Assembly: GCA_029263175.1 (NCBI GenBank)
Contig: JAJCXZ010000049.1
Span: forward strand, 1 to 64,000
Source of the DNA: Acidimicrobiales bacterium
GTDB lineage: Bacteria > Actinomycetota > Acidimicrobiia > Acidimicrobiales > Aldehydirespiratoraceae
Direction of reading: 5' to 3'
DNA length: 64,000 nt
Notes under the pieces: model-generated
Told to the model about the DNA's origin: nothing
Databases searched by the model: none
Seen by the model: the letters and a program-made list of their open reading frames with translations, nothing else
Shown here: in pieces, positions 32,150 to 40,645 of the stretch
Layout: every line of letters begins with the position of its first letter
Numbering within the stretch: position 1 is the first letter of the stretch
Made by a program: the position numbers and the translations under genes

Positions 32150-33394
32150 TCACACCAGGTCGAGAAGTCGGGCGACTTCGGCCAGGAACATCCCGGTCGA
32201 CGCAATGATGCCGACGACCGGCACCCAGGCCGGCACTTGGAACGTCGCAGTCGGGCCGTCCTGGCGCTTGATGTCGATCAACGCCGCGTTGACGATGATG
32301 AAGACTCCCAGGGTCACTGCGGACGTGATGCGAGCGAGCCATTCGACGTCAACGCTCAAGGCCAGAGCGGCGATGACGATCGCAGCGACGACGGTGGCGC
32401 GCACGGGAGTGTTCGTTCGTGGTGAGATTGCGCCGGCAGAAGCCGGGAGCAGCCCGAGGTTGCTGAGTCCGTACGTCACGCGAGGAATCATCATCAGCTG
32501 CACGAGCGCCCCGTTGATCATGGCGAGGGCCGCGATGAGTGCGAGAACGTCGGCGTTGCCGCCCGCCTGCTCGTAGATGAGAGCGAGCGGGGCATCGGAC
32601 TCGCTCAGCAGATGTGGCGAGACCTCGAGAACCGCCACCGCCGCCACGGTCATGTACAAGACCGTCGTCACCGCCAGCGTGATGACGATGGCTCGCGGAA
32701 GCGTCACCGGCGCGTCCTCGGTCTCCTCGGCGATGGAGTCCATGTCCTCGAATCCCAAGAACGCGAAGAAGGCAAGGAAGGCGCCACCAAGGACGCCGGA
32801 CCATCCAGCAGTCGTTGTCGGTGGTCCGAGCAGGTCGCCACCGTGTGACACCAGGTCTCCGAAGCTGTCCCGGCCGGCCCACAGAACAAGACCGAGGCCG
32901 AAGATCTCGATGATCGTGAAGGCCCCGGCGGTCATCACCGACTCCTTCGCTCCGCTCACCGCCACCGCGCTCAGGATCACGATGAGTCCCGCGACCAACA
33001 GCCACTGGGGGGCGTCGATCAGTTCGGCGACGTAGCCCCCGAAAGCGTTCGTGACCGTCGCCGCGGCGACCACCCCGGCCAGAAGGACCGCAACTCCGAC
33101 GACCCCGGTCAACGACCTCCGCCCGAAAGCATGGCTGACGAAGACTGCTTCGCCGGCTGCCCGCGGAAGTCGGCCGGCTAGTTCGGCGAACCCGATTCCC
33201 GTGACTCCCGCCAGGAGCGCGGACACCAGAAAGGCCAACGGCGCTCTCATGCCGGCTTCGCCGGCAACCTCCCCGGTCAGGGCGTAGATTCCCGCGCCGA
33301 TCGTCGTGCCGAGCCCGTACAGCACGAGCATCGGCAGCGAGACCTCGCGGCGCAGTTCCGCAGGGGCGCGAGCCCCTGGTCGTGGTGATGTCAC
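32150..33394 (-). CDS. APC family amino-acid permease
   Basis: Amino-acid/polyamine/organocation permease of 414 aa with about 12 TM helices. The N-terminal motif LYGLGTTIGAGIYALTGE in TM1 is diagnostic. FLAFFAFLGFEDMDSIAEE in the middle and a conserved Glu pair are typical, as is the SNLGLLP loop. ATG 33394 overlaps the GerW-like stop (ATGA). The specific amino acid is not predictable. The operon partners, GerW-like and GNAT, do not reveal a pathway. Confidence 0.9.
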   Translation of the reverse strand: MTSPRPGARAPAELRREVSLPMLVLYGLGTTIGAGIYALTGEVAGEAGMRAPLAFLVSALLAGVTGIGFAELAGRLPRAAGEAVFVSHAFGRRSLTGVVGVAVLLAGVVAAATVTNAFGGYVAELIDAPQWLLVAGLIVILSAVAVSGAKESVMTAGAFTIIEIFGLGLVLWAGRDSFGDLVSHGGDLLGPPTTTAGWSGVLGGAFLAFFAFLGFEDMDSIAEETEDAPVTLPRAIVITLAVTTVLYMTVAAVAVLEVSPHLLSESDAPLALIYEQAGGNADVLALIAALAMINGALVQLMMIPRVTYGLSNLGLLPASAGAISPRTNTPVRATVVAAIVIAALALSVDVEWLARITSAVTLGVFIIVNAALIDIKRQDGPTATFQVPAWVPVVGIIASTGMFLAEVARLLDLV

Positions 33395-33774
33395 CGCTGA
33401 CGTCGGAGCAAGACGATGGTGGCACAGATGGTGACGATCCCTGCCAATACTTGTCCGCCCTTGGCGAGACGGTTGACATCGACGGCCGGCTTCCAGCAGA
33501 CGTCTCCATCGCGAACTTCGTATACGCCGACGGGTTGAGCACTGATTCCGAAGCCGGTGCCGAATCCGCTACCACTACCGCCTTCATCGTCGTGATCGGT
33601 GCCCTCGCCTCCGCCACCTCCGCCGCCGCCCGCTACCCGGGCCACCGGGATGATCGTGACGTCGCCGACCGTATATGCGTCCCCGAAGGCTCGACTGACC
33701 GAAAGGGCGTCTCGAGTGCCTCGAAGGTTTTCGATAACGGCGTTCTCGCTCAGCTTCTTGGTGTCGGCCGGCAT
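33391..33774 (-). CDS. GerW/YtfJ-like protein
   Basis: Protein of 127 aa of the spore YtfJ (GerW) family, which also occurs widely in non-sporing actinobacteria. Conserved parts: TVGDVTIIPVARVAGGGGGG, a Gly-rich stretch, and QPVGVYEVRDGDVCWKP. A single TM helix lies at the C-terminus (about 103-122, VLAGIVTICATIVLL). The role is unknown outside Bacillus. Its stop overlaps the permease start, so the two are coupled. The 154-bp gap upstream carries two palindromes. Confidence 0.8.
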   Translation of the reverse strand: MPADTKKLSENAVIENLRGTRDALSVSRAFGDAYTVGDVTIIPVARVAGGGGGGGGEGTDHDDEGGSGSGFGTGFGISAQPVGVYEVRDGDVCWKPAVDVNRLAKGGQVLAGIVTICATIVLLRRQR

Positions 33775-33808
33775 GTTGGCTCCCGTGGGTGGTCTGAAGT
33801 CAGCGTAT

Positions 33809-33824
33809 GAACTCGGCTGAGTTC
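33809..33824. promoter_or_regulatory. Inverted repeat upstream of GerW operon
   Basis: GAACTC and GAGTTC separated by GGCT, an exact 6-bp inverted repeat, 35 bp upstream of the GerW ATG (33774, minus) in the divergent promoter region shared with the alcohol dehydrogenase. Confidence 0.4.
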
Positions 33825-33840
33825 GGACCAGGGCCGTAGG

Positions 33841-33854
33841 TCAGACCGGTCTGA
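33841..33854. promoter_or_regulatory. 14-bp perfect palindrome, operator candidate
   Basis: TCAGACCGGTCTGA is a perfect palindrome, 75 bp upstream of the alcohol dehydrogenase ATG (33929) and 67 bp upstream of the GerW start. GTCnGAC-type cores are common in GntR and TetR operators. No regulator gene is adjacent, so the factor would be encoded elsewhere. Confidence 0.55.
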
Positions 33855-33928
33855 GGAACGAGGTTGATTGGGCGCCGATCTGGTGACTTGAGCCATGATG
33901 GGCAGGTCGCCGACGAAGGAGAAGTCGC

Positions 33929-35017
33929 ATGAAGGCTGCAGTGCTCGAGAGCATTCCGGGAGAACTCGAGATTCAGGATGTCGAAATCGGCACGCCTGGG
34001 CCGCGCGAAGTTCTGGTCAGAACCGCGTCCGCCGGCCTTTGCCACAGTGATCTGCATTTCATGGAGGGCAAGTACCCGTACCCGTGCCCCGCGATCCTGG
34101 GCCACGAGTCGGCAGGCGTCGTCGAAGCCGTCGGCTCGATGGTCAGCTACGTCGAGCCCGGTGACCACGTGATCACCTGTCTGTCGGCGTTCTGTGGCCA
34201 CTGCGAGCAGTGCCTCAGCGGTCATATGTCGCGGTGCGATCTCAAGAACGCCGAGTTGGTGCGAGGCAAGCACGAGCCGCCACGACTTCACCGCCCCGAC
34301 GGCGAGATCGTCAACCAGTTCCTCCACCTGTCGTCGTTCGCCGAGCAGATGCTCGTCCACGAACATGCCCTGGTGAAGATCGACAAGGCCATGCCGCTCG
34401 ATCGAGCTGCACTCATCGGCTGTGGTGTCACCACCGGCCTCGGCGCCGTGTTCCGTACCGCGGAGGTTCGCCCCGGCGAGACCGTTGCCGTGATCGGTTG
34501 CGGTGGCATCGGCCTGTCGGCGATCCAAGGCGCGCGCATCGCCGGCGCGAACCGGATCATCGCGGTGGACATGCTCGACTCGAAGCTCGACCTCGCCAAG
34601 GACCTCGGCGCGACACACGCCATCAATGCGTCATCGGACGACGCGATCCAGGCAGTCAAGGAACTCACCGGTGGAGGCGTCCATCACGCCTTCGAGGCGG
34701 TCGGCGCGAAAGCGACGGCCGAACAGGCATTCAAGATGCTCGGCAACGGCGGTCAGGCCACGGTCATCGGCATGATTCCCGTCGGCGTCACCGTCGAGAT
34801 CCATGGTCCGGAACTCCTCAGCGAGAAGACGTTGACCGGGTCCAACATGGGCTCGAATCAGTTCCGCACCGACATGCCCCGCTTCGTCGACATGTACCTC
34901 GACGGACGGTTGCGTCTCGACGAGATGGTGTCGAAGCACATCGGCCTCGAAGATATCAATGCCGGTTTCGAGGAGATGAAGACCGGCGCGGTCGCTCGCA
35001 GCGTCATCCAGTTCTGA
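33929..35017 (+). CDS. Zinc-dependent alcohol dehydrogenase
   Basis: Medium-chain dehydrogenase of 362 aa, close to class III/aryl-alcohol types. Catalytic zinc ligands C38 (GLCHSD) and H59-E60 (LGHES) are present, with the later Cys in LIGCGVTTGLG. Structural zinc ligands C89, C92, C95 and C103 are intact. The NAD motif is VIGCGGIGLSAIQG. ATG 33929 follows GAAGGAG at 33916-33922. It is followed after 12 bp by an amidohydrolase, implying a shared catabolic pathway. In actinobacteria such enzymes sometimes use mycothiol or mycofactocin as partners, which cannot be judged here. Confidence 0.93.
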   Translation: MKAAVLESIPGELEIQDVEIGTPGPREVLVRTASAGLCHSDLHFMEGKYPYPCPAILGHESAGVVEAVGSMVSYVEPGDHVITCLSAFCGHCEQCLSGHMSRCDLKNAELVRGKHEPPRLHRPDGEIVNQFLHLSSFAEQMLVHEHALVKIDKAMPLDRAALIGCGVTTGLGAVFRTAEVRPGETVAVIGCGGIGLSAIQGARIAGANRIIAVDMLDSKLDLAKDLGATHAINASSDDAIQAVKELTGGGVHHAFEAVGAKATAEQAFKMLGNGGQATVIGMIPVGVTVEIHGPELLSEKTLTGSNMGSNQFRTDMPRFVDMYLDGRLRLDEMVSKHIGLEDINAGFEEMKTGAVARSVIQF

Positions 35018-35029
35018 GCGAGGCTCACC

Positions 35030-36202
35030 ATGGCCTATGTGGAGAACAGAACCATTCACGACGCGGATTCGCATGTGATGGAGCTCCCGAACACGATCGG
35101 CGAGTTCTTCGCGGAGAAGCATCTCGACGAGTTCAAGCCCTACATGAGACATCGGGACGAGACGTGGGTCCGAGAGACAACGGCCAAGCACGACGACGCT
35201 GAGTTTCGGGCCGGTGCCGAGAAAGCGATCATGGCGCGCCGCGGCCACGATGCCCTCGGAGCATTCCGCAAAGAGGACCGTCCGAAGATGCTGGACCTTC
35301 TCGGCTTCACCAGTCAGCTGGTGTTCACCACCGATGCCCTCGACAACTACGGGCTCGAAACAGGCACGACGAACGCGCTCGCGTGTGAAGCAGCCCGGGC
35401 GCACAACCGGATGATGGCCGACTTCTGTGACGTCGATCATCGGCTGCTCGCCACCGGATATGTCCCGTTGGTCGACTTCGACGAGTCCCCGCGAATCGCC
35501 AAAGAAGCACTCGGCCTCGGTTGCAAGGCCCTCGTCATTCCGTCGCGTTGTCCTCCGGGTCACAGCCCCAGCCATGTCGGGTTCGAACCGTTGTGGTCGC
35601 TGGCCGAGGAGGCCGGGATACCGATCCTGTTTCACGTTGGCGGCGAAGAGAAGATGAACTTCGACTACCACAACACCGGTGGTCCGCAGGTGCTCGACTT
35701 CCACGGTGGTGCGGAGAATTTCACCTCGACCAGCTTCATGACGATCCCGCTTTCGCTCTGGCAGACGATGTCGGTGCTCATCATCGACGGCGTGCTCGAT
35801 CGCCATGAGAACCTGAAGTTCGGCGCGATCGAGCTCGGGGCCAGTTGGGTCCCGAGTTGGATGCGCTTCATGGACTCCGGCGCGGCCGCGTTCATGAAGG
35901 GGGAGGAGCGACTCAAGAGGCTCTCGGCCTCGCCGAGCGAGATCGTCCGTCGCCAGTTCCGGGTGACGCCGTACCCCCACGAGCCCACCGGGTGGATCAT
36001 CGAGAACACCGGGCCCGAGGTCTGCCTCTTCTCGTCGGACTTCCCCCACGTGGAAGGTGGCCGCAATCCGCTGAAGCGGTTCGGTACTGCCCTCGAGGGG
36101 ATCTCCGACGCCGATCAGCGCCGCTTCTATCGCGACAACTTCATCGACCTGATGGGCGCCGGACTCGACGAGTCGCTGCACGATCATCCATCAGTGCGGT
36201 AG
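35030..36202 (+). CDS. Amidohydrolase family protein (amidohydrolase 2)
   Basis: TIM-barrel metal-dependent hydrolase of 390 aa. The N-terminal metal motif is HDADSHVME (11-19). LFHVGGEEK supplies another His, and FSSDFPHVEGGRNPLKRF carries the C-terminal Asp/His site. The type is the decarboxylase-like amidohydrolase_2 family (gamma-resorcylate or ACMS decarboxylase-like). GFEPLWSLAEEAGIPILF is typical. It is likely co-transcribed with the alcohol dehydrogenase 12 bp upstream, so degradation of an aromatic or cyclic compound is plausible but unproven. Confidence 0.9.
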   Translation: MAYVENRTIHDADSHVMELPNTIGEFFAEKHLDEFKPYMRHRDETWVRETTAKHDDAEFRAGAEKAIMARRGHDALGAFRKEDRPKMLDLLGFTSQLVFTTDALDNYGLETGTTNALACEAARAHNRMMADFCDVDHRLLATGYVPLVDFDESPRIAKEALGLGCKALVIPSRCPPGHSPSHVGFEPLWSLAEEAGIPILFHVGGEEKMNFDYHNTGGPQVLDFHGGAENFTSTSFMTIPLSLWQTMSVLIIDGVLDRHENLKFGAIELGASWVPSWMRFMDSGAAAFMKGEERLKRLSASPSEIVRRQFRVTPYPHEPTGWIIENTGPEVCLFSSDFPHVEGGRNPLKRFGTALEGISDADQRRFYRDNFIDLMGAGLDESLHDHPSVR

Positions 36203-36226
36203 CACAGTGCGACCAGGTCGACTGCT

Positions 36227-37219
36227 CTACTTGCCGTTGGCGATGAGGTAGTCGGCTGAGGCGATTGCGGCTTCCTTCGGTGTGATGTAGGTGAAACCGA
36301 ACGTGCTCGAGGCCTTCGTCCCGTCGATCGGGTTGTCCCTGCCAAGGCTGTCGGCGACAGTTCGCAGCATCGGCACGAACTTGGCCATGATTCGGATCAG
36401 AACGTCGGGCGCCTTGCGCGTCGAGATCTTTCGGTCGGGGTACTCGGCGGCCAACGTTCTGGCGAGATCCACCATGCTGACGTTCCCCGCGGATGCGATG
36501 AAGCGCTCGCCTGGGGCTTCCGGATGGTCCATGGCGATCACATGCATGAGCGCCACATCTCGCACGTCGACGAAACTGAACGTGATGTTCGGCACCATCG
36601 GATCGGCACCGGAGAGGAATCGTTCGACGTACTCGAGTGAGGTCCCGTAGTTCATGTCGAGGGCAGGGCCGACCACCGCACCCGGGTTGATAGTGGTGAG
36701 CTGCATGTCCGGGTGCTCGGCGACGAAGTCCCACGCCGCCCGTTCGGCCAACGTCTTCGATGCGTCGTAGGCACTGGTCTTGGGCCCCTCCGGGTCGGTC
36801 CAGTCAGACTCGTTGAGTTTCTTGCCGTTGGGCACGTCGGTGCCCTTGTAGACCGCGGCGACACTCGAGGTGAGAATCACCCGATGCACGCCGGCGTTCT
36901 GCGCGGCCTTCAGCGCGCGCATCGTGCCGTCGACCGCGGGGCGGATCAACTCCTGGGGGTCTTTGGGCTGGTCGCCGGGAAACGGCGAAGCGGTGTGCAT
37001 CAAGACGTCGACACCAGCGAGCGCTTCGGTCCAACCGTCATCGCTCGTGAGGTCGAGGGTGACGTGGTCGATATTCGCCTCGGGGAACAGCGAATCGATC
37101 TCGGCGCGCCGCTTCTCGGACCTCGTGCTGGCGCGGACCGTATGACCCTTCTCGAGCAATTCGCGGACGATGTGCTTGGCGATGTAGCCGGATGCGCCGG
37201 TGACCAGAACAGTGCTCAT
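36227..37219 (-). CDS. NAD(P)-dependent epimerase/dehydratase-type SDR
   Basis: Extended short-chain dehydrogenase of 330 aa, similar to dihydroflavonol-4-reductase and 3-beta-HSD types. The coenzyme motif is VTGASGYIAKH (near 5-15). The active-site YDASK is preceded by the Ser region VILTSSVAAVYKG. MPRTVADS and IMAKFVPML lie in the substrate lid. ATG 37219 follows AAGGAGACACCC. It is 14 bp after the VOC gene and probably co-transcribed. An upstream longer frame overlapping the VOC gene is not real. Confidence 0.9.
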   Translation of the reverse strand: MSTVLVTGASGYIAKHIVRELLEKGHTVRASTRSEKRRAEIDSLFPEANIDHVTLDLTSDDGWTEALAGVDVLMHTASPFPGDQPKDPQELIRPAVDGTMRALKAAQNAGVHRVILTSSVAAVYKGTDVPNGKKLNESDWTDPEGPKTSAYDASKTLAERAAWDFVAEHPDMQLTTINPGAVVGPALDMNYGTSLEYVERFLSGADPMVPNITFSFVDVRDVALMHVIAMDHPEAPGERFIASAGNVSMVDLARTLAAEYPDRKISTRKAPDVLIRIMAKFVPMLRTVADSLGRDNPIDGTKASSTFGFTYITPKEAAIASADYLIANGK

Positions 37220-37233
37220 GGGTGTCTCCTTCG

Positions 37234-37806
37234 TCAGATGAGTTTGGTCTGCGGGACCGAGGTCAGGTTTCCGGCGACGAGTTCTGCGACCGCAGGAACC
37301 GGATCGGGGTCCTGGAAAAGGCGTTCGTCGGCGGCGTCGAGATCGCGACCGGTGCCGTCGACAACCCAATACGACGCTTCGAGCGCGATGCCGTTGTTGT
37401 CGGTGAAATAGACCGACTTCATGATGTCGTGATCGACGATCTCGGTCACCTCGCTGCCCGCGGCGAGAAGGCGTTGCCGCAGGAGCTCGAGCGCGTGATC
37501 GTCGGGCACATTGAACGAGAGGTGATCCATCTGCACCGGGTGGGGCGCCGGTGATCCTGCGCCGCTGGCGAAGGTCTCAGCACCCTCGATTTCGAAGAAC
37601 GCAACGGTGTTACCCGGGCTGATCTCGAAGAAGTAGTGCCGCATCGGACCCGCCATGAGCGTGGTGACGAGCGGCATGCCCAGCACACCCGCGTAGAACC
37701 GGACTGTCTCATCCATGTCTGGGGTCACGAGCGCGAGATGGCTCACCCCGCGCCAACTCGGCGGGGGCGGAAGCGGCGAGGGAATGGAGTCCATGGCTCC
37801 ATTCAA
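37234..37806 (-). CDS. VOC family (glyoxalase/extradiol dioxygenase-like) protein
   Basis: Protein of 190 aa with the vicinal oxygen chelate fold. Metal-site positions: H (SHLALVTPDMDETVRFYAG), H (QMDHLSFNVPD), and E (GIALEASYWV). It could be a lactoylglutathione-like lyase, a ring-cleaving dioxygenase, or a resistance protein. The N-terminal start is uncertain (MNGAMDSIPS; the second ATG at 37794 also works). It precedes the SDR gene. Confidence 0.87.
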   Translation of the reverse strand: MNGAMDSIPSPLPPPPSWRGVSHLALVTPDMDETVRFYAGVLGMPLVTTLMAGPMRHYFFEISPGNTVAFFEIEGAETFASGAGSPAPHPVQMDHLSFNVPDDHALELLRQRLLAAGSEVTEIVDHDIMKSVYFTDNNGIALEASYWVVDGTGRDLDAADERLFQDPDPVPAVAELVAGNLTSVPQTKLI

Positions 37807-37883
37807 GCGGACTTTCTGCCCTGGATCGACGCCATGGGTTGTTTCACGATTCAGACAGAGGCTGAGCGATGAGGAGTCCGATG

Positions 37884-38339
37884 ATGGTTGAGTTCGCGAT
37901 AACGGAATTGAAGCCGCAGGCAGCGATGGTTGTTCACGGGCAGGTGTCGGTCGAATCGCTCCCGGAGTTCTTTGGTCGTGCCTTCGGCGAAGTGATGGCG
38001 ATGCTCCAACGAAGCGGGTGTGAGCCGGTCGGTGCGCCGTTCGGCTACTACCCGTCAGCGCCTGGTGAAACGGTCGACTTGTGTGCCGGGTTTCCCGTTG
38101 CGCAGCCCCTACCCGCCGACGGCGACGTCGTGTCGTTGGAACTGCCCGGGGGTCGGGTGGTCACCGGCGTTCACGTGGGTCCGTACGACACGCTCGAGCA
38201 GACATACAACGAAATCATGGGCTGGATGAAGGCAGAGGGCGTCATGCCGGCCGGGTCCATGTGGGAGTGCTACCTCACCGACCCTGCCTCTGCTCCGCCC
38301 GACGAATGGCGTACGGAGATCGTCTGGCCGATTGTGTGA
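37884..38339 (+). CDS. GyrI-like small-molecule binding protein
   Basis: Protein of 151 aa, GyrI/BmrR effector-binding-like domain (SOUL-like fold): QAAMVVHGQVSVESLPEFFG, GVHVGPYDTLEQTYNEIMGWM and MWECYLTDPA are typical. It has no DNA-binding domain, so it probably binds small molecules or detoxifies them. ATG 37884 lies 7 nt after GAGGAG (37871-37876). It is divergent from the VOC gene (78 bp) and its end is 47 bp before the methyltransferase start. Confidence 0.83.
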   Translation: MVEFAITELKPQAAMVVHGQVSVESLPEFFGRAFGEVMAMLQRSGCEPVGAPFGYYPSAPGETVDLCAGFPVAQPLPADGDVVSLELPGGRVVTGVHVGPYDTLEQTYNEIMGWMKAEGVMPAGSMWECYLTDPASAPPDEWRTEIVWPIV

Positions 38340-38385
38340 CCGCTGGTGTGGGATCATCGTTGATCCGAACGGAGTGGAGCGCGGC

Positions 38386-39102
38386 GTGGACAGTCAGCAA
38401 GCATCGGACCTGGTGTTCGCGGGCTCGGTGCCCGAACTGTACGACCGCCTACTCGTACCGCTGATCTTTGAACCGTACGCCGATGATCTCGTCGCTCGAC
38501 TGGCTGCGCTCGGCGTGTCCTCGGTGTTGGAGGTGGCAGCAGGGAGCGGGGTCGTCACCCGGGCCATGGCCGCTGGCCTGCCTTCCTCGGTGGCGCTCAC
38601 CGCGACCGATCTGAACCAGCCGATGATCGATCACGCCCGATCCGTGGGGACCGCGCGGGCGGTGACGTGGCAGGCCGCCGACGTGATGGGCCTCCCGTTC
38701 GAGGCCAACTCGTTCGATGCAGTGGTGTGTCAATTCGGGGTGATGTTCTTTCCTGACCGCGCGGCCGCCTACGCCGAGGTGGCACGAGTGTTGCGGCCGG
38801 GCGGCGTCTTCATCTTCAACGTCTGGGACCGAATCGAGGAAAACGAGTTCGCCGACGCGGTGACTTCGGCCGTGGCCGGCATGTGGCCGGAGGACCCGCC
38901 GGCGTTCCTCTCGCGGACGCCGCATGGCTACTACGACGAGACGACGATGCGCAACGAGATCGAAGCTCGGGACCCGGCGCGGCTTCAGGAGGCCACCGAG
39001 GTGGCGGCTGCGGCGGTCCGAGATCGATTCGGAGCGGTCGATCTCGACAGCAAGATCCGGGGCTACGTGGTCACTGCCTTCGCGACGCCTGATAGGGCTT
39101 GA
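38386..39102 (+). CDS. Class I SAM-dependent methyltransferase
   Basis: Methyltransferase of 238 aa. Motif I is VLEVAAGSGVVTRAM, motif II/III ATDLNQPMIDHARS, and the ubiE-like motif VCQFGVMFFPDRAAAYAEVARVL ends in RPGGVFIFNVWD. It resembles small-molecule (ubiquinone/sterol-type) enzymes. GTG 38386 gives the fitting N-terminus MDSQQASDLVFAG and has GGAG just upstream; a GTG at 38332 would overlap the previous gene. Substrate unknown. Confidence 0.88.
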   Translation: MDSQQASDLVFAGSVPELYDRLLVPLIFEPYADDLVARLAALGVSSVLEVAAGSGVVTRAMAAGLPSSVALTATDLNQPMIDHARSVGTARAVTWQAADVMGLPFEANSFDAVVCQFGVMFFPDRAAAYAEVARVLRPGGVFIFNVWDRIEENEFADAVTSAVAGMWPEDPPAFLSRTPHGYYDETTMRNEIEARDPARLQEATEVAAAAVRDRFGAVDLDSKIRGYVVTAFATPDRA

Positions 39103-39147
39103 TGCCCGGCATCTGACCGGAAGCTGGGTTCGTCGTAGCGTGGCGCC

Positions 39148-39990
39148 ATGGATCTCGGATTGTTCGGCATCAACATGGGGTCGGCGGCAACGCCCGAAGG
39201 AATGGCGGAGATCGCTTCGGCCGCTGAGGCGGTCGGGTTCGAGTCGGTCTGGACCGGCGAGCACATCGTCCTCCCCGATCCACAAGAACCCCCCTCACCG
39301 GCGGCCCCCGAGACACCGATGGTCGACACCGCGGCGACGCTCGCCTACCTCGCGGCGGTGACGTCGACCATCAGGCTGGGGTCGGGCATCATCATCCTCC
39401 CGCAGCGACAACCGGCTGTTCTGGCGAAGAGCCTCGCGTCGGTCGACCATCTGTCAGGGGGACGGCTCATGTTCGGCCTCGGGGTCGGCTACCTCGAACC
39501 GGAGATGACCGCCTGCTCGACCCCGATGGATCGCCGCGGTGAACGAGCCGATGAATACCTTGCCGCCATGCGCACGCTGTGGTGCGGCGACGCAGTCAGC
39601 TTCGAGGGAGAGTTCACCCAGTTCAATTCCGTCTCGGCGAACCCCAAGCCGGTGCAGCCGTCGATCCACACGGTCGTTGGCGGCCATAGCCGTCGGGCCA
39701 AGCGCCGTGCTGTCGAGTTGGCCCACGGCTGGTACGGCTTCATGCGCGACCCCGACACTGCGTCCTCCGATATCGCCGAACTCCGACAAGCCGATCGACA
39801 AAACGAACGGCCGGCAGAGCTGGGGCGGCTCGAGATCTCGATCACGCCGCGCCGGACTCCATCAGTTGAGGAACTGGATCGCTACGAGGCGATGGGGGTC
39901 GACCGTGTCATCCTGCAACCGGGATCCCATCGCACTCTGGAAGAGGTCCTGGCATACATCGAGGCCAACGGCCCGCGCAAGGCGCCGTAG
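39148..39990 (+). CDS. LLM class oxidoreductase, likely F420-dependent
   Basis: Luciferase-like monooxygenase family protein of 280 aa, a TIM barrel. Family features: MDLGLFGINMGSAATPEGMA, VWTGEHIVLP, IRLGSGIIILPQRQPAVLAK, LSGGRLMFGLGVGYLEPEM. These mark the F420-dependent actinobacterial branch rather than bacterial luciferase. The substrate is not predictable. A second LLM enzyme is at 62285-63220. The gene ends 10 bp before a strong bidirectional terminator. Confidence 0.9.
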   Translation: MDLGLFGINMGSAATPEGMAEIASAAEAVGFESVWTGEHIVLPDPQEPPSPAAPETPMVDTAATLAYLAAVTSTIRLGSGIIILPQRQPAVLAKSLASVDHLSGGRLMFGLGVGYLEPEMTACSTPMDRRGERADEYLAAMRTLWCGDAVSFEGEFTQFNSVSANPKPVQPSIHTVVGGHSRRAKRRAVELAHGWYGFMRDPDTASSDIAELRQADRQNERPAELGRLEISITPRRTPSVEELDRYEAMGVDRVILQPGSHRTLEEVLAYIEANGPRKAP

Positions 39991-40000
39991 GAAATACGCG

Positions 40001-40034
40001 ACGAACGTGGCACCCGGTTGGATGCCACGTTCGT
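40001..40034. terminator. Bidirectional terminator, 12-bp perfect stem
   Basis: ACGAACGTGGCA (40001-40012) and TGCCACGTTCGT (40023-40034) form a perfect 12-bp stem with a 10-nt loop, located between the convergent LLM and pilin genes. It is the strongest hairpin I see in the window. Confidence 0.85.
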
Positions 40035-40065
40035 TCAAGGGAGTCTTGAGTTGGGGGGACTTACA

Positions 40066-40548
40066 TCACCACTCAGAGCTGCGGGCTCGGCTCAAAGCCG
40101 AATTGCCGGTGCACGACGCCGATGACGAGCTGCCGTACAGGGTCGAACCGTTCTCCCGGAGCCGGATGTAGAAGCAGGTGCCCGAGTCGGACATCGCCGC
40201 GGCGCCCCATTCGGTGCCGTTGGACCGGGCCGCGATGCTGATGCGCTTGTCGTCGGTCGACGCAGCGTTGGCCGAGAGCCAGGTGAAGCCGGGCTCGCTC
40301 GCTCGCAGGGCCGAGACGTTGGCATCCCGGAAGTCCGCATCGTCGGTGTAGACGATGAGTGCGGCTGACTGGGCGACTCGAGCGCTCGACTGCGCTGAGC
40401 GATCCTGGGCCCGTTCACGGGCTCCGAGGAATGTGGGGACACCGATCGCCAGGAGAACGCCGATGATCAGGACGACGACCATCACTTCGATGAGTGTGAA
40501 ACCGCCGTCCTTCTTCGATGACCCCTGGTCCTTGATCTCTCTGTTCAT
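40066..40548 (-). CDS. pilA: Type IV major pilin
   Basis: Pilin precursor of 160 aa. The prepilin peptidase site is G16-F17 in KKDGGFTLIEVMVVVLIIGV, with the essential Glu at +5 of the mature protein (E21). The hydrophobic helix follows. Two Cys (GTCFYIRL, SASCTGN) could form the usual C-terminal disulfide loop. ATG 40548 follows GAGGAG. It lies 97 bp after the PilC stop in the same direction, so it has its own promoter or is read from the pilC transcript. A terminator lies beyond it. Confidence 0.92.
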   Translation of the reverse strand: MNREIKDQGSSKKDGGFTLIEVMVVVLIIGVLLAIGVPTFLGARERAQDRSAQSSARVAQSAALIVYTDDADFRDANVSALRASEPGFTWLSANAASTDDKRISIAARSNGTEWGAAAMSDSGTCFYIRLRENGSTLYGSSSSASCTGNSALSRARSSEW

Positions 40549-40645
40549 TTTGATCTGCTCCTCGACGGCACCATTCCGGCCGACTTGCGTGTTGTATGCC
40601 TCTCCATCGGCAGGGAACAGTGGCGGGGCAAGATGCCGATGGTCA

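Noticed and set aside
34631-36187. Long minus-strand reading frame (518 codons)
   Set aside because: Antisense to the alcohol dehydrogenase and amidohydrolase, whose proteins are well supported.
38332-38385. Longer methyltransferase start
   Set aside because: It overlaps the GyrI-like gene's end, and MCDRWCGIIV does not fit the family.
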